A DNA stretch of 64,000 bases, from assembly GCA_948567375.1 (NCBI GenBank), contig OX419756.1:68860552-68924551 (forward strand), written 5' to 3'. The position numbers and the translations under genes were made by a program. Under the pieces are notes generated by a model. It worked only from the letters and a program-made list of their open reading frames with translations, had not been told where the DNA came from and made no database searches. How positions within the stretch are numbered: the stretch's first letter is position 1; each line of letters opens with the position of its first letter. Of the stretch, positions 25,946 to 43,566 are shown in pieces. The stretch comes from Lunularia cruciata (Eukaryota > Streptophyta > Marchantiopsida > Lunulariales > Lunulariaceae).

Positions 25946-25996
25946 AAACCTGAACACGCAATTCTAAACCTGAACACGCAATTCTAAACCTGAACA
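25946..25996. repeat. 20-bp tandem repeat, 2.5 copies
   Basis: The unit AAACCTGAACACGCAATTCT is repeated perfectly at 25946-25965 and 25966-25985, with a third partial copy to 25996. A small minisatellite. Confidence 0.95.
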
Positions 25997-26433
25997 TCAA
26001 TCCAGAATTCCTTTAGATTGACATATTCAAAGCAAAGGATAATCAATCAAATAAATACAAAATTCATGTATTTCTTCTGGTGGGTATAATGACATGAACA
26101 CATTTGAGTAGAGTCCAAATGTTATAAGAGATATAAAGGTGATACACATATTATGGTAAAAAGGATGGGGAGCTATACAAGGATAAAAACACAAGGGATA
26201 AAATAAAGCCAAGCGCTAGTAGCATTGCCATGAGAAATCTACCCTACTTCATATAGGATATCAACACGGTGCAAACTAAAATAGCTCATATACCCATGGA
26301 ATATCTAAAGAAGTATCATTTTGTGTGTTTGCTCCTTTATGAATGGCACCCCCAATGCTCTTTGTAGAGCAATGGATACATATTGCCTTAAAATAAGCTA
26401 CAAAATAGGGAAGTGGAAATGATACCTTGATGG
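25997..26433. other. Intergenic DNA with a small inverted non-LTR fragment
   Basis: Near 26345-26390 a short segment (around GCTCTTTGTAGAGCAATGG) is the reverse complement of the 3' coding part of the non-LTR relics at 27085 and 51574. This suggests a rearranged fragment of the same family. The rest is featureless. Confidence 0.45.
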
Positions 26434-26438
26434 CTAGT

Positions 26439-26975
26439 TGTAATACCATTAGCTAGAAAAATTAGCTATAGGTGAAAATTGGCTTATAATATCTTGAGAG
26501 GTATTATACTTGATGGTCTAAGTAGATCAGATAGAAGAGTCACCAAAAGAGAAATTCTACAAATATGGCAAAGGTAGGAAAAAATTTTGGAGGCCTAACC
26601 AAAAGAATTAGGCCTTGAAAAATAGAATCTTACCACCCATGAGGAAAAATTTGGCACCTTGTTTGTCTCATTGTGATCTTTCTAATGCTCTTCCATGCTA
26701 TTCTGAGCTTCTAACCAAAATATTCCCCAAAGATTCTCTTTGGTCAAACCTGTTTAACCAAACAAATAGAACAAGAATTGACATGTCACCAACCTATGCA
26801 TCTGATCTAAGGTGTAGCTTGCTGACATGTCATGAACCCATGTATCTAATCTAAGTGTGTAGCTCCTTTTGAGGGGATCCTCTTTGCTATATAATAAAGA
26901 CAAGGTGCTCCTTCTGGGCATTGGAGTATTTTTTAGAGTTCCAATCTTGTGTGCTTCTCTCCTTGGGCTGTTACA
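26439..26975 (+). repeat. Solo LTR, family 2, diverged and shortened
   Basis: Reading on the plus strand it starts TGTAATACC and ends CTGTTACA. It matches the reverse complement of the LTRs at 591 and 49745, but is 537 bp instead of about 740 and clearly diverged. A perfect 5-bp target duplication CTAGT flanks it (26434-26438 and 26976-26980). No internal region follows on either side, so this is a solo LTR left by LTR-LTR recombination. It stands just upstream of a non-LTR relic. Confidence 0.85.
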
Positions 26976-27084
26976 CTAGTAGAGTAAGCTCTCTTGTAGT
27001 CTTTAACAATATATTAAAATTTGTATAAGTCGCTCCATATAACTCAAGACTAGAGAAATAAAAATGTGATCTTGTTACATACCC

Positions 27085-28090
27085 CTATACTTATTCTTCC
27101 TTGATGGAGTGACAATGTCAGCATAGGCTACATTCTCTCTTAGTTGACTCATCCATTAATTAGGCTACTAGAGCATGCCTTTGCTCTTGCTCCGGCAAGG
27201 GTGCAAGCTCTCTGATTCTAGCTCGACTGTGCATTAGGGTGTTCCGACTTGCACCAGCTACTTTCTCTACAGGAATGAGGTTTTGCCTAAGTTTGGTCCA
27301 CCCTTTTGCATCTTTATTACTCACTTGTGAGTGTGATTCTACACTAGATGCAACAGCGGTCCATAAGACATGGTGTCCTTTGGAGGACAGAGGATAGCCA
27401 CCCATGATACTATTAGGGACATAGTGTATGCTATGGCACAAGAGAGTGGATACTTGGCTTGGATGAAGCGTTCATATGCTTTGCAGACAACACGTGTCAG
27501 GGCAGATTTATACTTGGTCCAAGATGATCAGGTGATAGTAGCGGATGTTGTGGTTACATGAGATACAGTTTTGGAAGGAGTGATTACCCATCCCCCTGGA
27601 TGGGTGGCGAGTGCAACAGCAGGTCGCAAGATCTCCAAGTATAGGGGCATGCAGCAATGTCACCTCTTTGTTCCTCTAGCCTAGGAGTCATATGGAGCAA
27701 TGGACACGGCATTCGACACTTATGTCAAGAAGTGCACGAGAGCTTATCATGTTAGGCGCTAGGGAGTACCACTCTTACTCTCATACTTTGTAGCATAATT
27801 TAGGCAACTTGTGTCCATTGCTCTATAGAAGGCAGTGGCTGGTGCAATCCATAAGAGAGCAATCACACTAGGTGATGCTTCTTTAGATGCACCAATTGTT
27901 TGTAGACCATAGACTTGCATATCTTGGATATTTTAGGTGCAGTAGGGAAGATTTCTCATATAGACTCTATTGTGGCCTAGGTTCCTTTTACCTTTTTTAT
28001 CTCTCCCTTGTACTGCTTGATGGGGTCTTCTCATCCTTCATGTTCTCTACGCAGCTGCATTTTTCTCTCTATACTTCATGACCTTAGCTA
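27085..28090 (+). pseudogene. Non-LTR retroelement relic: zinc motif plus endonuclease-like 3' coding region
   Basis: The plus strand carries a broken coding sequence spread over several frames. Around 27320-27365 a Cys-rich stretch (TCECDSTLDATAVH) resembles the CCHC-type knuckle before the C-terminal nuclease of R2/NeSL-like elements. It is followed (27370-27560) by a frame containing ATHDTIRDIVYAM, then RADLYLVQDDQVIVADVVVT, with the spaced acidic pattern of a PD-(D/E)XK nuclease core. Further relic sequence (FVPLA, AIHKRAITLGDAS) runs to about 27890. In-frame stops and frameshifts show it is dead. It is collinear with 50490-51970. Assignment to an R2-like class is inferred from motif order only. 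Confidence 0.6.
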
Positions 28091-29055
28091 TTGCTTCTCA
28101 ATTATTGTAGCTAAAACTTATCTAGATAGATAATCATGGCTTCCAAAATTGCATTATATATAGAATCTATAACCACAAAATCTATATTATTGTAACATGA
28201 TCATATTGGACCATATATAAACTTCTTATCCTGCATTTTCTACAATATATAAAAATACTCCTTCCATATGAAGTGTCCACTCTTTCATACACTCACAAAA
28301 ACTAAATCTTTAATGTGATCAAGTGGAGTTACACTTTGGCCAAAGGGCCATGACTTTCTAAAAAAAGGTTCTTTGTACATTGAGCACAAGACTATAGGGA
28401 TGTCCTTCAACAAGTCATTGGTTATTGGAGTTCTTGTTGCATCACAAGTAGTATCACATCACAAATGAATGAGGAAGAGACAATTAAGTAAAGCAAACCT
28501 AGGTAGAATCTCATGTCTCTAAAGAAAGTAGTTGAGATAACTTAAAATGCCTTAGTGCATGATTGAGCTAGGATCTTAAGTATTTGCACTCTAACTAAAT
28601 CAAGAGCAAAGCCATACCTTAATAGCACAAGGAATAAATATGTTAACTAGTCCAGAATGTAAGCCTATTGAGATTATTGGTCTATCAAGGACAACTATAA
28701 ATCTTAAGTTCAATCAAGAGGTAAAGAGCCAAAGAATAGAACATCATCTTGTATGTAGAGTATAGAAACTATCTTTGAACCACCATAAAAGGGAAAACCT
28801 TATCACTAACTCCAACACAAATATATGAAGGATTTGGCCTATTAGCAAAAAAAAAGAATGAGGGAAGCAAACATGTCAAGAGAGTACAATAGCATATGAA
28901 TACTAAATGTACAATTATGTATAATGGACATATCCTTCTACACAAAAGTGGCAATTTTACCTACATGTTAAGTCCCTTGTCATACTCTTGAGAGTACTTT
29001 GTGCTATGATGTCACACAAAGCCGATGATCCTTGTATCAAACACACTATCTTCTA
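28091..29055. other. AT-rich intergenic DNA
   Basis: No gene, terminal repeat or RNA gene is supported. Probably more decayed transposon sequence. Confidence 0.4.
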
Positions 29056-29090
29056 TCTATTATGCTTGGGTCATACCCAAGCATAATAGA
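29056..29090. repeat. 16-bp perfect inverted repeat with 3-base loop
   Basis: Arms TCTATTATGCTTGGGT (29056-29071) and its exact complement (29075-29090) enclose CAT. Such a tight perfect palindrome is cruciform-prone. It has no coding context. Confidence 0.9.
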
Positions 29091-31209
29091 ATGGTAAGGT
29101 AGGTAGAGATAGAATAATAAAACTTAGGTAGACTGATCAACAAGAAATTCTAATAAAGGAGATATATCAAACACCACATGTAGAGATATTACTAAAAGAA
29201 GATCATTCACATATTAGATATCCTCTAAAAGGCAATCTTTAAGTAGCATGAAACAAAATCCACATATCCTATGGGCACTCTAAGAATATATAGCACATTT
29301 GTAGATGTTATATACTCCTTTGGAAGTTGAAGGTCAGGAGGAGAGTCACAAGTTTATAATGCTTTACAATTTGACACCTTGATTCTCAAGCTTAATGGAG
29401 GTTAGTCAAGTTTTTAAAGATTTGTCTAATCTGGTTTATAGGATCTATAATAAATCTCATATATATATCAATCATCTACCAAAGAAAGAAAGATACACAT
29501 AGCATATCTAATAAATTAGAAAAAACCCTCTAAAATGAGTGATGGTAGATACAAAGGTTTATATGCTTATTGCTAACTAGAGAACATTGACTCCCTCTTG
29601 TAAAGTATTCTATTTGTAGAAAAGTTAAATCATACAAGAACAACACAAAAGAAATAAAACTTTGCAAAGATTCCTAACTTCCCTAAGCTCTTTAAAGATG
29701 GATGTATCTAAGACATCATTGAAAGAAATTTCAACCTCTTCTTCTAGGACAACCCAAATTGGATGGACATCTACAAATACTCTAATACCACGAGTTATGA
29801 GATAAGGTCTCTTTGTATTAGAGTACTCCTTAGATGTCCTTCCGGTTTGGGTTGTCGTACAAGTGGATGCTTTAGTTTCACTACATAAAGAAGATACGAG
29901 ACATCTTAAACCCTGCACTCCAAATTGATATGGGCACAATTACTATCAAAAGTGAAGGGACACTAAAGGACTCTAGTATGACTAATGAGCTACAAATAGA
30001 TCTTCCTTATAGTAGTTGATCTAAAAGCCCTTATGTCTTTCTTCTTAATAAAATTTGACTAACAATTAGCATTACAGTGATTGAGAGAAGAATTTACTCC
30101 TTGATATGGTTATAACTACTTGAAAAAATTATCTAAAACCACTAGAAGGATCATCAAGTTTAAAACAATCTCTAAACTACTCATAAACTATCCTTCAAGC
30201 ATTTTGAAGAGAAGTAGGGAGTTTTATACAAAGCAGTGGAAACACAATCTATTAAGTTATGATGACTCTTTTGATGACTCCATTTGTTATTATATTCCTT
30301 TAATAGAGTCCTCCTATTATTGGAAGATGTTTGCATATTGAGTCCATGGTATAGTCTATCAATAATAGTAGCTATAGACCAAATGTGTAGTGTTCATGCA
30401 ACTTTACACTATCTAAATGATGAGATTAGTAATAGGCTAAGAAATATAGATCTCATGTAGCTCTACTATGCTCCTCAACTTGACTCAAGATCTTATAGCA
30501 TTATAATCAAATGAAATTTATATTTCATATGATTGATATTCTCTCTCCGCATGTAGCTCAAATGAACTCTCTTTTAATATAGTCTAATTTCCGACTTAAA
30601 AACTCCAAAATCTAGCAACCACCTCCTTATACCTAGCATGCACCTCTCTAGTTGATCAAAGCCGCCTTAATAAGAAAGAGAAATAAGAACACTATTAACT
30701 AATCTCCGGAATACTAACTAATCTACGGAATTGTATGCGAATTGATCAAGTGATATTGAACAGAAAGTCTATCTAGCATCATCATAGAGGCTAGGCTAGA
30801 TCTAGGCTCTCTTGCAGCTATTCAATTGGATTCACATATCTAACTGTTCTCATTGAATAGATTCATCTCCAGAGGTCTAGAATGAAATGTGAAACTAATT
30901 AAAGAATCGAAGACAAAAGACAACTCTGAACAAGATCGCACTATTTTCTTTTATATGTGCATATTTGGGACAGTGGGTGCAGTGCCCTTTCAAATGAATC
31001 TAACTTGCAATTGAGAACGTTGCTTTGATCTGGAAAAAGTGTTGTGAATCTAATTCTTCCTTTGTTTGTGAATTGACGGGGGACCGGTCCAGTTTAGACC
31101 CTGTGAATTATTTGGAAGGCGCATTTCATCTTGCAAATGTACATATGATTAAATAGAGGCTGAAATCATCATTATTTGAGACATGAAACATCTTGCTGTA
31201 GTTAGAAGG
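29091..31209. other. AT-rich intergenic DNA with a weak relic ORF
   Basis: A 104-codon minus-strand ORF (29625-29939) contains an acidic stretch (VVLEEEVEISFNDVLD) and could be a retroelement fragment, but no domain is recognisable. Nothing else is supported. Confidence 0.35.
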
Positions 31210-31950
31210 AACCTTGGACTAATCTTCACGAATTCAATAACGCTAGGCCCTTCTCCGAGCTAGTGGTTCTATGGATCGTCATGGAGGTCTACTGGAGGTA
31301 TTCCACTCAGTTCTGGCTGTGGCCTCGGCCCAGCCATCATGTCGCCAGCGGGAAGCGCGACCTTCTCCCCAGCCACCGCCCCCTCCTTTTCGGGTTGAAA
31401 ACAGAGTGGAACACACCGAGAGACAGCTACCGTACAGACACGGGAAATGACCAAAACGCCTAATGAACCGGCTCGACACACTAGAAACGAAACTTAGGAT
31501 TGCCTAAGGTCACTCCCGGGAACCTGGCTAGGAAAATAAAAGGATTTCCCATCTTTTGTGTCAGAACCGAGGAAAGGAGGGCAATGGGGGGACTCGTAGT
31601 AACGGAAATACAGCGAAGGGGCCCAGAGCAAAAGAGATCGGAGATGACTTCGGTAAGGAAGAACCTTATCCCGTTTATCCTGACTGGGGACTTACCCCAA
31701 CAAGTACGGGCAACAGTCCCATGTGGAAGGACTCCCGTTAACGGATACTCCTAACTAACTGGCTAGTCAAAAGGATCGCTTGGATAGCCGTATGCGGGGA
31801 GACTCGCACGTACGGTATGCACTCAGATCATGTTCAATAAGTGGAAAGAAAGGCGATCGCGTAGGAAAAACGAAGGAGGGAAGACCCCGTCAAGCCGTAC
31901 AAGGGAGAGAAAAAAAGGTAATATGAAGCTAAGCCCCAATATACTATAAA
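31210..31950 (+). other. Organelle-derived insert with group II intron 3' portion (NUMT-like)
   Basis: This 740-bp island has a GC-richer, structured-RNA look unlike its AT-rich neighbours. It contains a textbook group II intron domain V at 31786-31816. Upstream sequence (31250-31780) has no intact reading frame; in a group II intron this would be domain IV or a decayed maturase region. After domain V a short open frame runs 31830-31949 (39 codons, very basic, starting MFNKWKERRSRRK), and I see no clear domain VI hairpin. Bryophyte mitochondrial genes carry many group II introns, so a mitochondrial origin is likely. The host gene and exact ends cannot be set without comparison. Confidence 0.65.
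31786..31816 (+). ncRNA. Group II intron domain V
   Basis: The lower stem pairs AGCCGTA (31786-31792) with TACGGT (31811-31816), beginning with the catalytic AGC triad. A two-base bulge CG stands at 31809-31810. The upper stem TGCGGG (31793-31798) pairs with CTCGCA (31803-31808), with one G-U pair. The loop GAGA (31799-31802) is a GNRA tetraloop. All the diagnostic elements of domain V, the catalytic hairpin of group II introns, are present. In the nucleus it is presumably inert. Confidence 0.85.
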
Positions 31951-33243
31951 TATGCCCTACCGCACCTAAGATATCCTAGTTAATCCGAGTTCAATAAGTT
32001 ATGTAAACACGAGTTAATAAAGTAAACAGTAAAGCAAGCGATCATTTGTACATGAGTTTGATTCCATAATCTGAACGCTTGTTTAAACGTATACTTGAAT
32101 GATACATATAGTACCCCCATGGTACTATAAACATATTTCGAGTATACTAACTTATTTTTTTTGCAAATCTACGTAGCCAAGATATATTCATCATACAAAT
32201 GGCATACTAGTTGAAAGTACTTTGTATTGTAAATATGGTACTTTACAACTTTGTACTGTAAATATGGAGTTATTCTTCAAACTACACTTTAATCAATCTC
32301 GTGATATATTTATATAGAAATGCTGATGGAACTAGAAAGGAACATGATATTGTAAATAAAATCAGCCTTCAAGCAATATAAGTTTTTGGACTCCTTTTGT
32401 GCTCTAGAGTTTTGGAGTGCATTTTTGCTGTTTCCTCATAATGAGATAAAATTTCCAGATTTAGTGACTAACATTTACAGGTTAGAAACCCACATAGGGT
32501 AGAGTGCATCCAGCAGTTTGATATAAGTCGACTATCGAGAAAGTTGCGGATTTGCTACTCGAGATAACCGTAAGAACTTCTAATAGAACCAACAAAAACT
32601 CTCACTCTTTTAAGTACAGTTATCTCAAGAACCGTCCCACAATGGATAATATAAGGTAATTATTCCATAAACATAACATTTCAGAAAATTTTACTAAGGA
32701 AATATTTTGTATAAGTTATCTTTAAGTGATTTGTTTCAGAATTTGCATGGAAAAAGTTTCTACTTTCCAGAAGTGCAATTGTAAAATTGCACTTGTCTTA
32801 TTTTAAAATTGTAACCATCCAAACTCTTAACTCTCGATAGATATAATCATATCAATGTAAGTTATTAGGTAAGTGCAAATTCTCTCTTAGTGCAATCTCC
32901 GTGAATTGAAGTTATCGAGAGTCGACCGCAAGCTTGTGTAATTTAGATCATTCAAATTATACTCTTGATAAGTGTTTTATCGAGATATGTGAAGTCTGAT
33001 ACGTAATTGAAGATAACAGTGCCTGATTGTAAAAGTTTCCATTAACAATGCCAATGTTGTGAATTGTTACATAATTGTTACGTTGTTAATACACAACGCA
33101 AATCAGACTATCAAATAGAATATGAACAGTCAATACAAGCTATTCGCTATGGCTTAATCCAATCGTTGGGTTTTGGACTCTTCACACTCTGTCACACACT
33201 CTTTCTTTTTGCTCTATCCCGTAAACCCGTCTTAGCCAATTAC
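31951..33243. other. Intergenic region downstream of PEX6
   Basis: Mostly AT-rich. The part nearest 33244 should contain the PEX6 3' UTR and poly(A) signals on the minus strand, but I cannot place the cleavage site. No other gene is seen. The short plus-strand ORF 33064-33258 overlaps the PEX6 stop and looks like chance. Confidence 0.5.
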
Positions 33244-39232
<5,989 letters not shown>

Positions 39233-40090
39233 TGTTATGGCAAAGGCCGCCTCTGTAAATATGGGTCAATCTTGCTTGGATGTGCTCCTTCTCCACGAAG
39301 CTAGATTGCTTGCCTACCACTTTTTACCACGTCCAAATGGTATCGACGGCACCTCTGTATACAATCGTCACCTTCCTCCTTGGGCCGTCACATCGATGGA
39401 AGAAGAAATTCTCCAATTTTCACATTCCTGCCTTCTCACGAGTAAAATCAGTCAATCAATTCATCCCACTGTGTCACTCTGTCCAACTCTTCCAACTTTC
39501 AACCCTCTCCCATCCTCTCCTCTCTATTTGTTTTTCTCAATCTGATATTACGTCGGTTTCCTGCTAAACACTCTTTTGTTGATGCCCAACGGACAAATTG
39601 AAAGAGCTGAGTGAGTGAGCGGACTGATTGGAGGCGCTGGTATTCATGTCATGTGACGGAAACTAAAGAAATATAAGAGTTCCTCAACTTCATCAGATTT
39701 AAACTCCCATGTTTTTCTCCATTTCGATAGACTGGATGCATGATTGAAAGCGAAATTCCGTCATCAAAAGAATGACTGAGATATCAATTTCTAGGGTAGG
39801 CGCGGTCTCGAGCATCTCAGTCTTGCGCTCAGAGGCAAAAATTGCAAAAGATAGAAATCTGCCATTCAAGCAAAGCCCTCCTCCAAGTCACAGAAATTGA
39901 TAATGAAATTGACTGAATTGTCCTGAATAACTCTTGCACATAACTACTGATTCAGTCCAGATGCTCGAGTTGTGATTATACCTCTGCATTCATTTTAATT
40001 ACCCCTGTAACACACATGACACCACTCACAACTGATTCCGGAGTTCAGTTCTATGTCAATTACATCAAGTGTGGCGTAATCCAGTGTGTT
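39233..40090. other. PEX6 upstream region
   Basis: This should hold the PEX6 promoter and 5' UTR on the minus strand. A pyrimidine-rich stretch (plus strand 39455-39560) is A/G-rich when read toward PEX6. I can place no TATA box with confidence. Plus-strand ORFs at 39171-39567 overlap exon 1 or the leader and look like chance frames. Confidence 0.45.
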
Positions 40091-40313
40091 CTGAACGGTG
40101 ACTCCAGTGCATCCTGCTTACCATGAAAAGCTTTCTCCTCGTAATAGTTGTTTACAGCTCCATTCTGAACGGTGAATCCGGGGCATCCTGCTTACCATGA
40201 AAAGCTTTCTCCTCGTAATAGTTTTTTACAGCTCCATTCTGAACGGTGAATCCAGGGCATCCTGCTTACCATGAAAAGCTTTCTCCTCGTAATAGTCTTT
40301 TACAGCTCCATTC
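40091..40313. repeat. 74-bp tandem repeat, three copies
   Basis: Units start at 40091, 40165 and 40239, each opening CTGAACGGTGA and containing GCATCCTGCTTACCATGAAA. Copies differ at only a few bases, so the array is fairly recent. It lies about 0.9 kb upstream of the PEX6 start codon. Confidence 0.95.
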
Positions 40314-40443
40314 GAACAACTCCCGGGGTATCAGGGTTCAAATACTGTCAATTGGCTGGCTTCCTGTGCTGTTTACTCATGGTGTTCTATCCTCATCTTT
40401 TGAAAGAAAATGTTCAACGCTCTGTTTTGCCTTGCCGAAGTAT

Positions 40444-40572
40444 ACTGCCAGTTTCTGTTATTGCAATATCTATTATGGAAACTAATTCATGATTAGTCAA
40501 ATAACTGTACTGCCAATTTCCATTCTTGCAATGTTTATTATGGAGACTAATTCATGATTAGTCAAATAGCTG
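40444..40572. repeat. 65-bp direct duplication, two copies
   Basis: A unit starting ACTGCCA at 40444 recurs at 40509. Both copies contain ACTAATTCATGATTAGTCAA, which includes the near-palindrome TAATTCATGATTA. It immediately follows the 74-bp array. Confidence 0.9.
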
Positions 40573-40614
40573 TATCTGAGTCTGAAGTTAGATAGGGACA
40601 AAGAATCCCAATAA

Positions 40615-40656
40615 GGATATGAGATATCACTGATCTCACAGTGATATCCCATATCC
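40615..40656. repeat. 18-bp inverted repeat, one mismatch
   Basis: Arms GGATATGAGATATCACTG (40615-40632) and CAGTGATATCCCATATCC (40639-40656) flank a 6-base loop. A compact foldback with no coding context. Confidence 0.85.
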
Positions 40657-43104
40657 ATCTAAGGATCCCATGGATGTTGAAATTTATATCCTCGATTGCC
40701 ATCTCCTATCCAAAAGCTAGTGGCATTGACCAACCAATGAACATTCGCTCATTCCTGGACGGACCCAAAGTGTAACTCTTGCTCTTCTTCCGCATTTCCA
40801 AATTGCATGTCGATTCTGACGATGTTCGGTATGTAAAGACTATACCAAAGAAACCTCCACTTGTATCAATCGTTGTGTTTGGATTGAAACCCGGGGGAGC
40901 TACGAAGACATTATTACCAACACAACCATTGTTACTGGTGTGGTATTCTCGTTCGTGATTTCAACACTTCCAACTGGCTCCTCTGCATAACACACATAAA
41001 AAAATAAAGAGGAATATCAGAAGAACCCTCATGATGTATTGACAAGAAACTATGATTGTCATATAAAATGAAAGCTTGTAAGGATAATTCCGAAGAGGAA
41101 AATGAAATTAGAATCTTCATTCCTCCTTATCCTTACAAAGTATTTCTTCTTGGGAAAGATGTTTAGAAAAAGAAGTATATATATGAATATTTTGTAAGAA
41201 ATTATATGTATATATAAAAAATTACAGTGTGTTATATTATATTATCTCAATTTTTTTTTCAGCTCAAATTTTCTAAATATGGCTATTATTATAAACTTAT
41301 TTTCTGCTATAAATCCTAGTAATAAGTCTTTACTGTAAACGATTAATAAATATTTCTCACATGTAAAAGTCTTGTGTGTAAGAATTTAATTAGATCTAAT
41401 ACTTGTTATTATTACATGCATATTATTCAGATTTGAATTAAATTTATCTAGTTTTATGTATGTCTGTTACTCCAATAAAAACCTGTTTAATTAGTAATCA
41501 CAGTATAAAATGAAATATAAGGTAATATTTACAAATAATTTCACAAATATTCTATCACAATCAAGTAAAAGTAAAGAATGTCATAAAAATGAAGGTTTTT
41601 TTGGTGTGTAACAATATGTTTCAAGATTTTTTATAATAAAAATAAATATATGGAATAAATTTACATTTTATATCATACATCTAATTATATATAACACTTT
41701 TCAATGATATATATTTGAATTTAATGTAGGAATAAATGCCTTCTTTAGGATGGTTTATACTTGATATAAGATAATACTTATATAGTATTTAATTTATAAG
41801 TGTATTAAATTTTAATTATCATCCATATCATATTTTACATATTTTACATATTTAACAAATAAAAAGTTTTAAAATAATACAGTTTAGCATTTTCTAGTGG
41901 TTTAAAATACATTGATATACATCCATTTTATTCATTAAATTTGAAAATTAATTTTTTTTCGGAATATTTTGATTCAGATATTATTGAAACTTTTACTAAC
42001 AAAAATATATTCATAATATAATAAAACCCTTTCAAACTTATTTAGAATTATTTTAGAAGCAATTTAATCCTGTTCATTCCTCAACCAATTTAATTTCCTG
42101 TCAATTTATAAGTAGATTTTTGTTTTATCTCAGATTTTTAATAAAATTCATTAAATTATTAAATAATTAACATTTTCTATTATGGATAGATATCTTATTT
42201 TTTACATTTCATTATTTTCTTTCAGTTGCTCTCAAAATATAATTAAACTGAAGTATTTAGTTAGTATAAATAGTAGTATAAACAGGAACCAGTCTTAATG
42301 AATATTAAGATTGGTTCCTATTTAAATTTTAAATTTTAAATTTCAACTCTTAAAATATTTAATCATTTATCACTATATATTATTTATTCTTTTGATGTTT
42401 CAATTTACATCTAATGTATACTCATCTTCTCTTGGTATAACTTATGTTAATCTCTATTGATTCAAATCCTATATATGTATGTAAATGTATAGTATAGCAT
42501 ACTTATTCTAAAAGATAAAGCTATCTTACATGTATAATGAATTAAATTTAGTAAAAGATTATCCAAATGATAATAGGAGGATTACTTCTAATAACATTGA
42601 AAGAATTCCAGTCAATAATTGCATGTATTAATATTAATTATGAGTCAAGAAAAACCAAAAAAATTTATTACTCATAAGCATAACTGCCATTATACTCTCA
42701 ATATTTATAGTAAAATCATGTGTGAAATTACAAAAAACTCTGTTTGAAAGTTATTACTCAATAAGTATCTATCACTAATGAATATGAGGTTAAATCATAA
42801 CCTAGGCCATGATTAAAGAGCTAAATCGTGTTTGAAAATAATTAAAATTTTATAATGATAAAATAAATATAACAAGAAAGTAATTCTCATACCTTGAGTA
42901 TGAGAATTCTCATATTGCCACTCTTAGTATTAACCAATGTTAACCTCTCCACGCTTATTTAACCATCTCTTCTTACTCTTAAACCTTTTTCTCTTCTTCT
43001 AATACTTTTGAAGATGAAAACGAAATGATAGCTTTTATTTCATCTAATACAAAGCAAAGGCCATCAAGGTAAAGGGAGAGTAAATTTTCTTATTTTTGGG
43101 AAAC
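40657..43104. other. Very AT-rich intergenic DNA
   Basis: No gene seen. Between about 41170 and 42880 the composition is extremely AT-rich, much like 9430-10030. Two small foldbacks occur: 42284-42319 and 42882-42908 (AATTCTCATA and TATGAGAATT). Confidence 0.55.
42284..42319. repeat. 16-bp inverted repeat with GAAT loop
   Basis: Arm AGGAACCAGTCTTAAT (42284-42299) faces ATTAAGATTGGTTCCT (42304-42319), with one G-T style mismatch. Confidence 0.85.
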
Positions 43105-43561
43105 TAATAAGGTCAAAACTCAAGTTCTTCTTCTCAACATTATCAATTGTGATGTATGTCAGATGATTTGTGCATCCAAGGATGCAAGACAAGGAGATCT
43201 TTTAGGGGGACCTTTGTTTGCCATGGCTCACCTCAAAGCTCTCTTATCTACAACTTTGGCCATGCAAGGTTGTGTATTTCCTTCCTTGGCAAATGATACA
43301 CACCTTGTGAGCCCCGTAGATCAAATTAGGTAGGCCTTTGATCATTTGACTACTAAGCTAAATCTTATAGGCTTGAGAGTCAAGGAGTCAAAGTGAAGAG
43401 CATGGTCCGCTTCAGGTATCTCTCCCCACCTTGAGCTTCTAGAGAGGTGTGTCACATTTACATATGGACTACTTATTCTTGGAGTGCTAGTAGGATCCTA
43501 GGATTTTGACACATGCTTCTTAAACACTGTCCTTTTAGAGGATATTCTCTATGTGTGGATG
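43105..43561 (+). pseudogene. Non-LTR reverse transcriptase relic (5' piece of the interrupted element)
   Basis: From about 43187 the plus strand reads an RT palm segment: a QGDLLGGPLFAMAHLKALL block, then FPSLANDTHLVSP, then LNLIGLRVKESK and RAWSASG. The first is the QGDPLGPLLF-type block of LINE RTs. The second corresponds to the catalytic xxDD motif, with Asn in place of the first Asp. Two in-frame stops and the lost Asp show that it is dead. The relic is cut at 43561 by the gypsy insertion and resumes after the target duplication at 49265. Confidence 0.75.
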
Positions 43562-43566
43562 ACCTT

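Noticed and set aside
31263-31754. Several overlapping ORFs of 60-84 codons
   Set aside because: They lie inside the structured organelle intron fragment; RNA structure and GC content explain them.
40091-40313. CRISPR-like array
   Set aside because: Units are contiguous 74-bp tandem copies without unique spacers, in a plant nuclear context.
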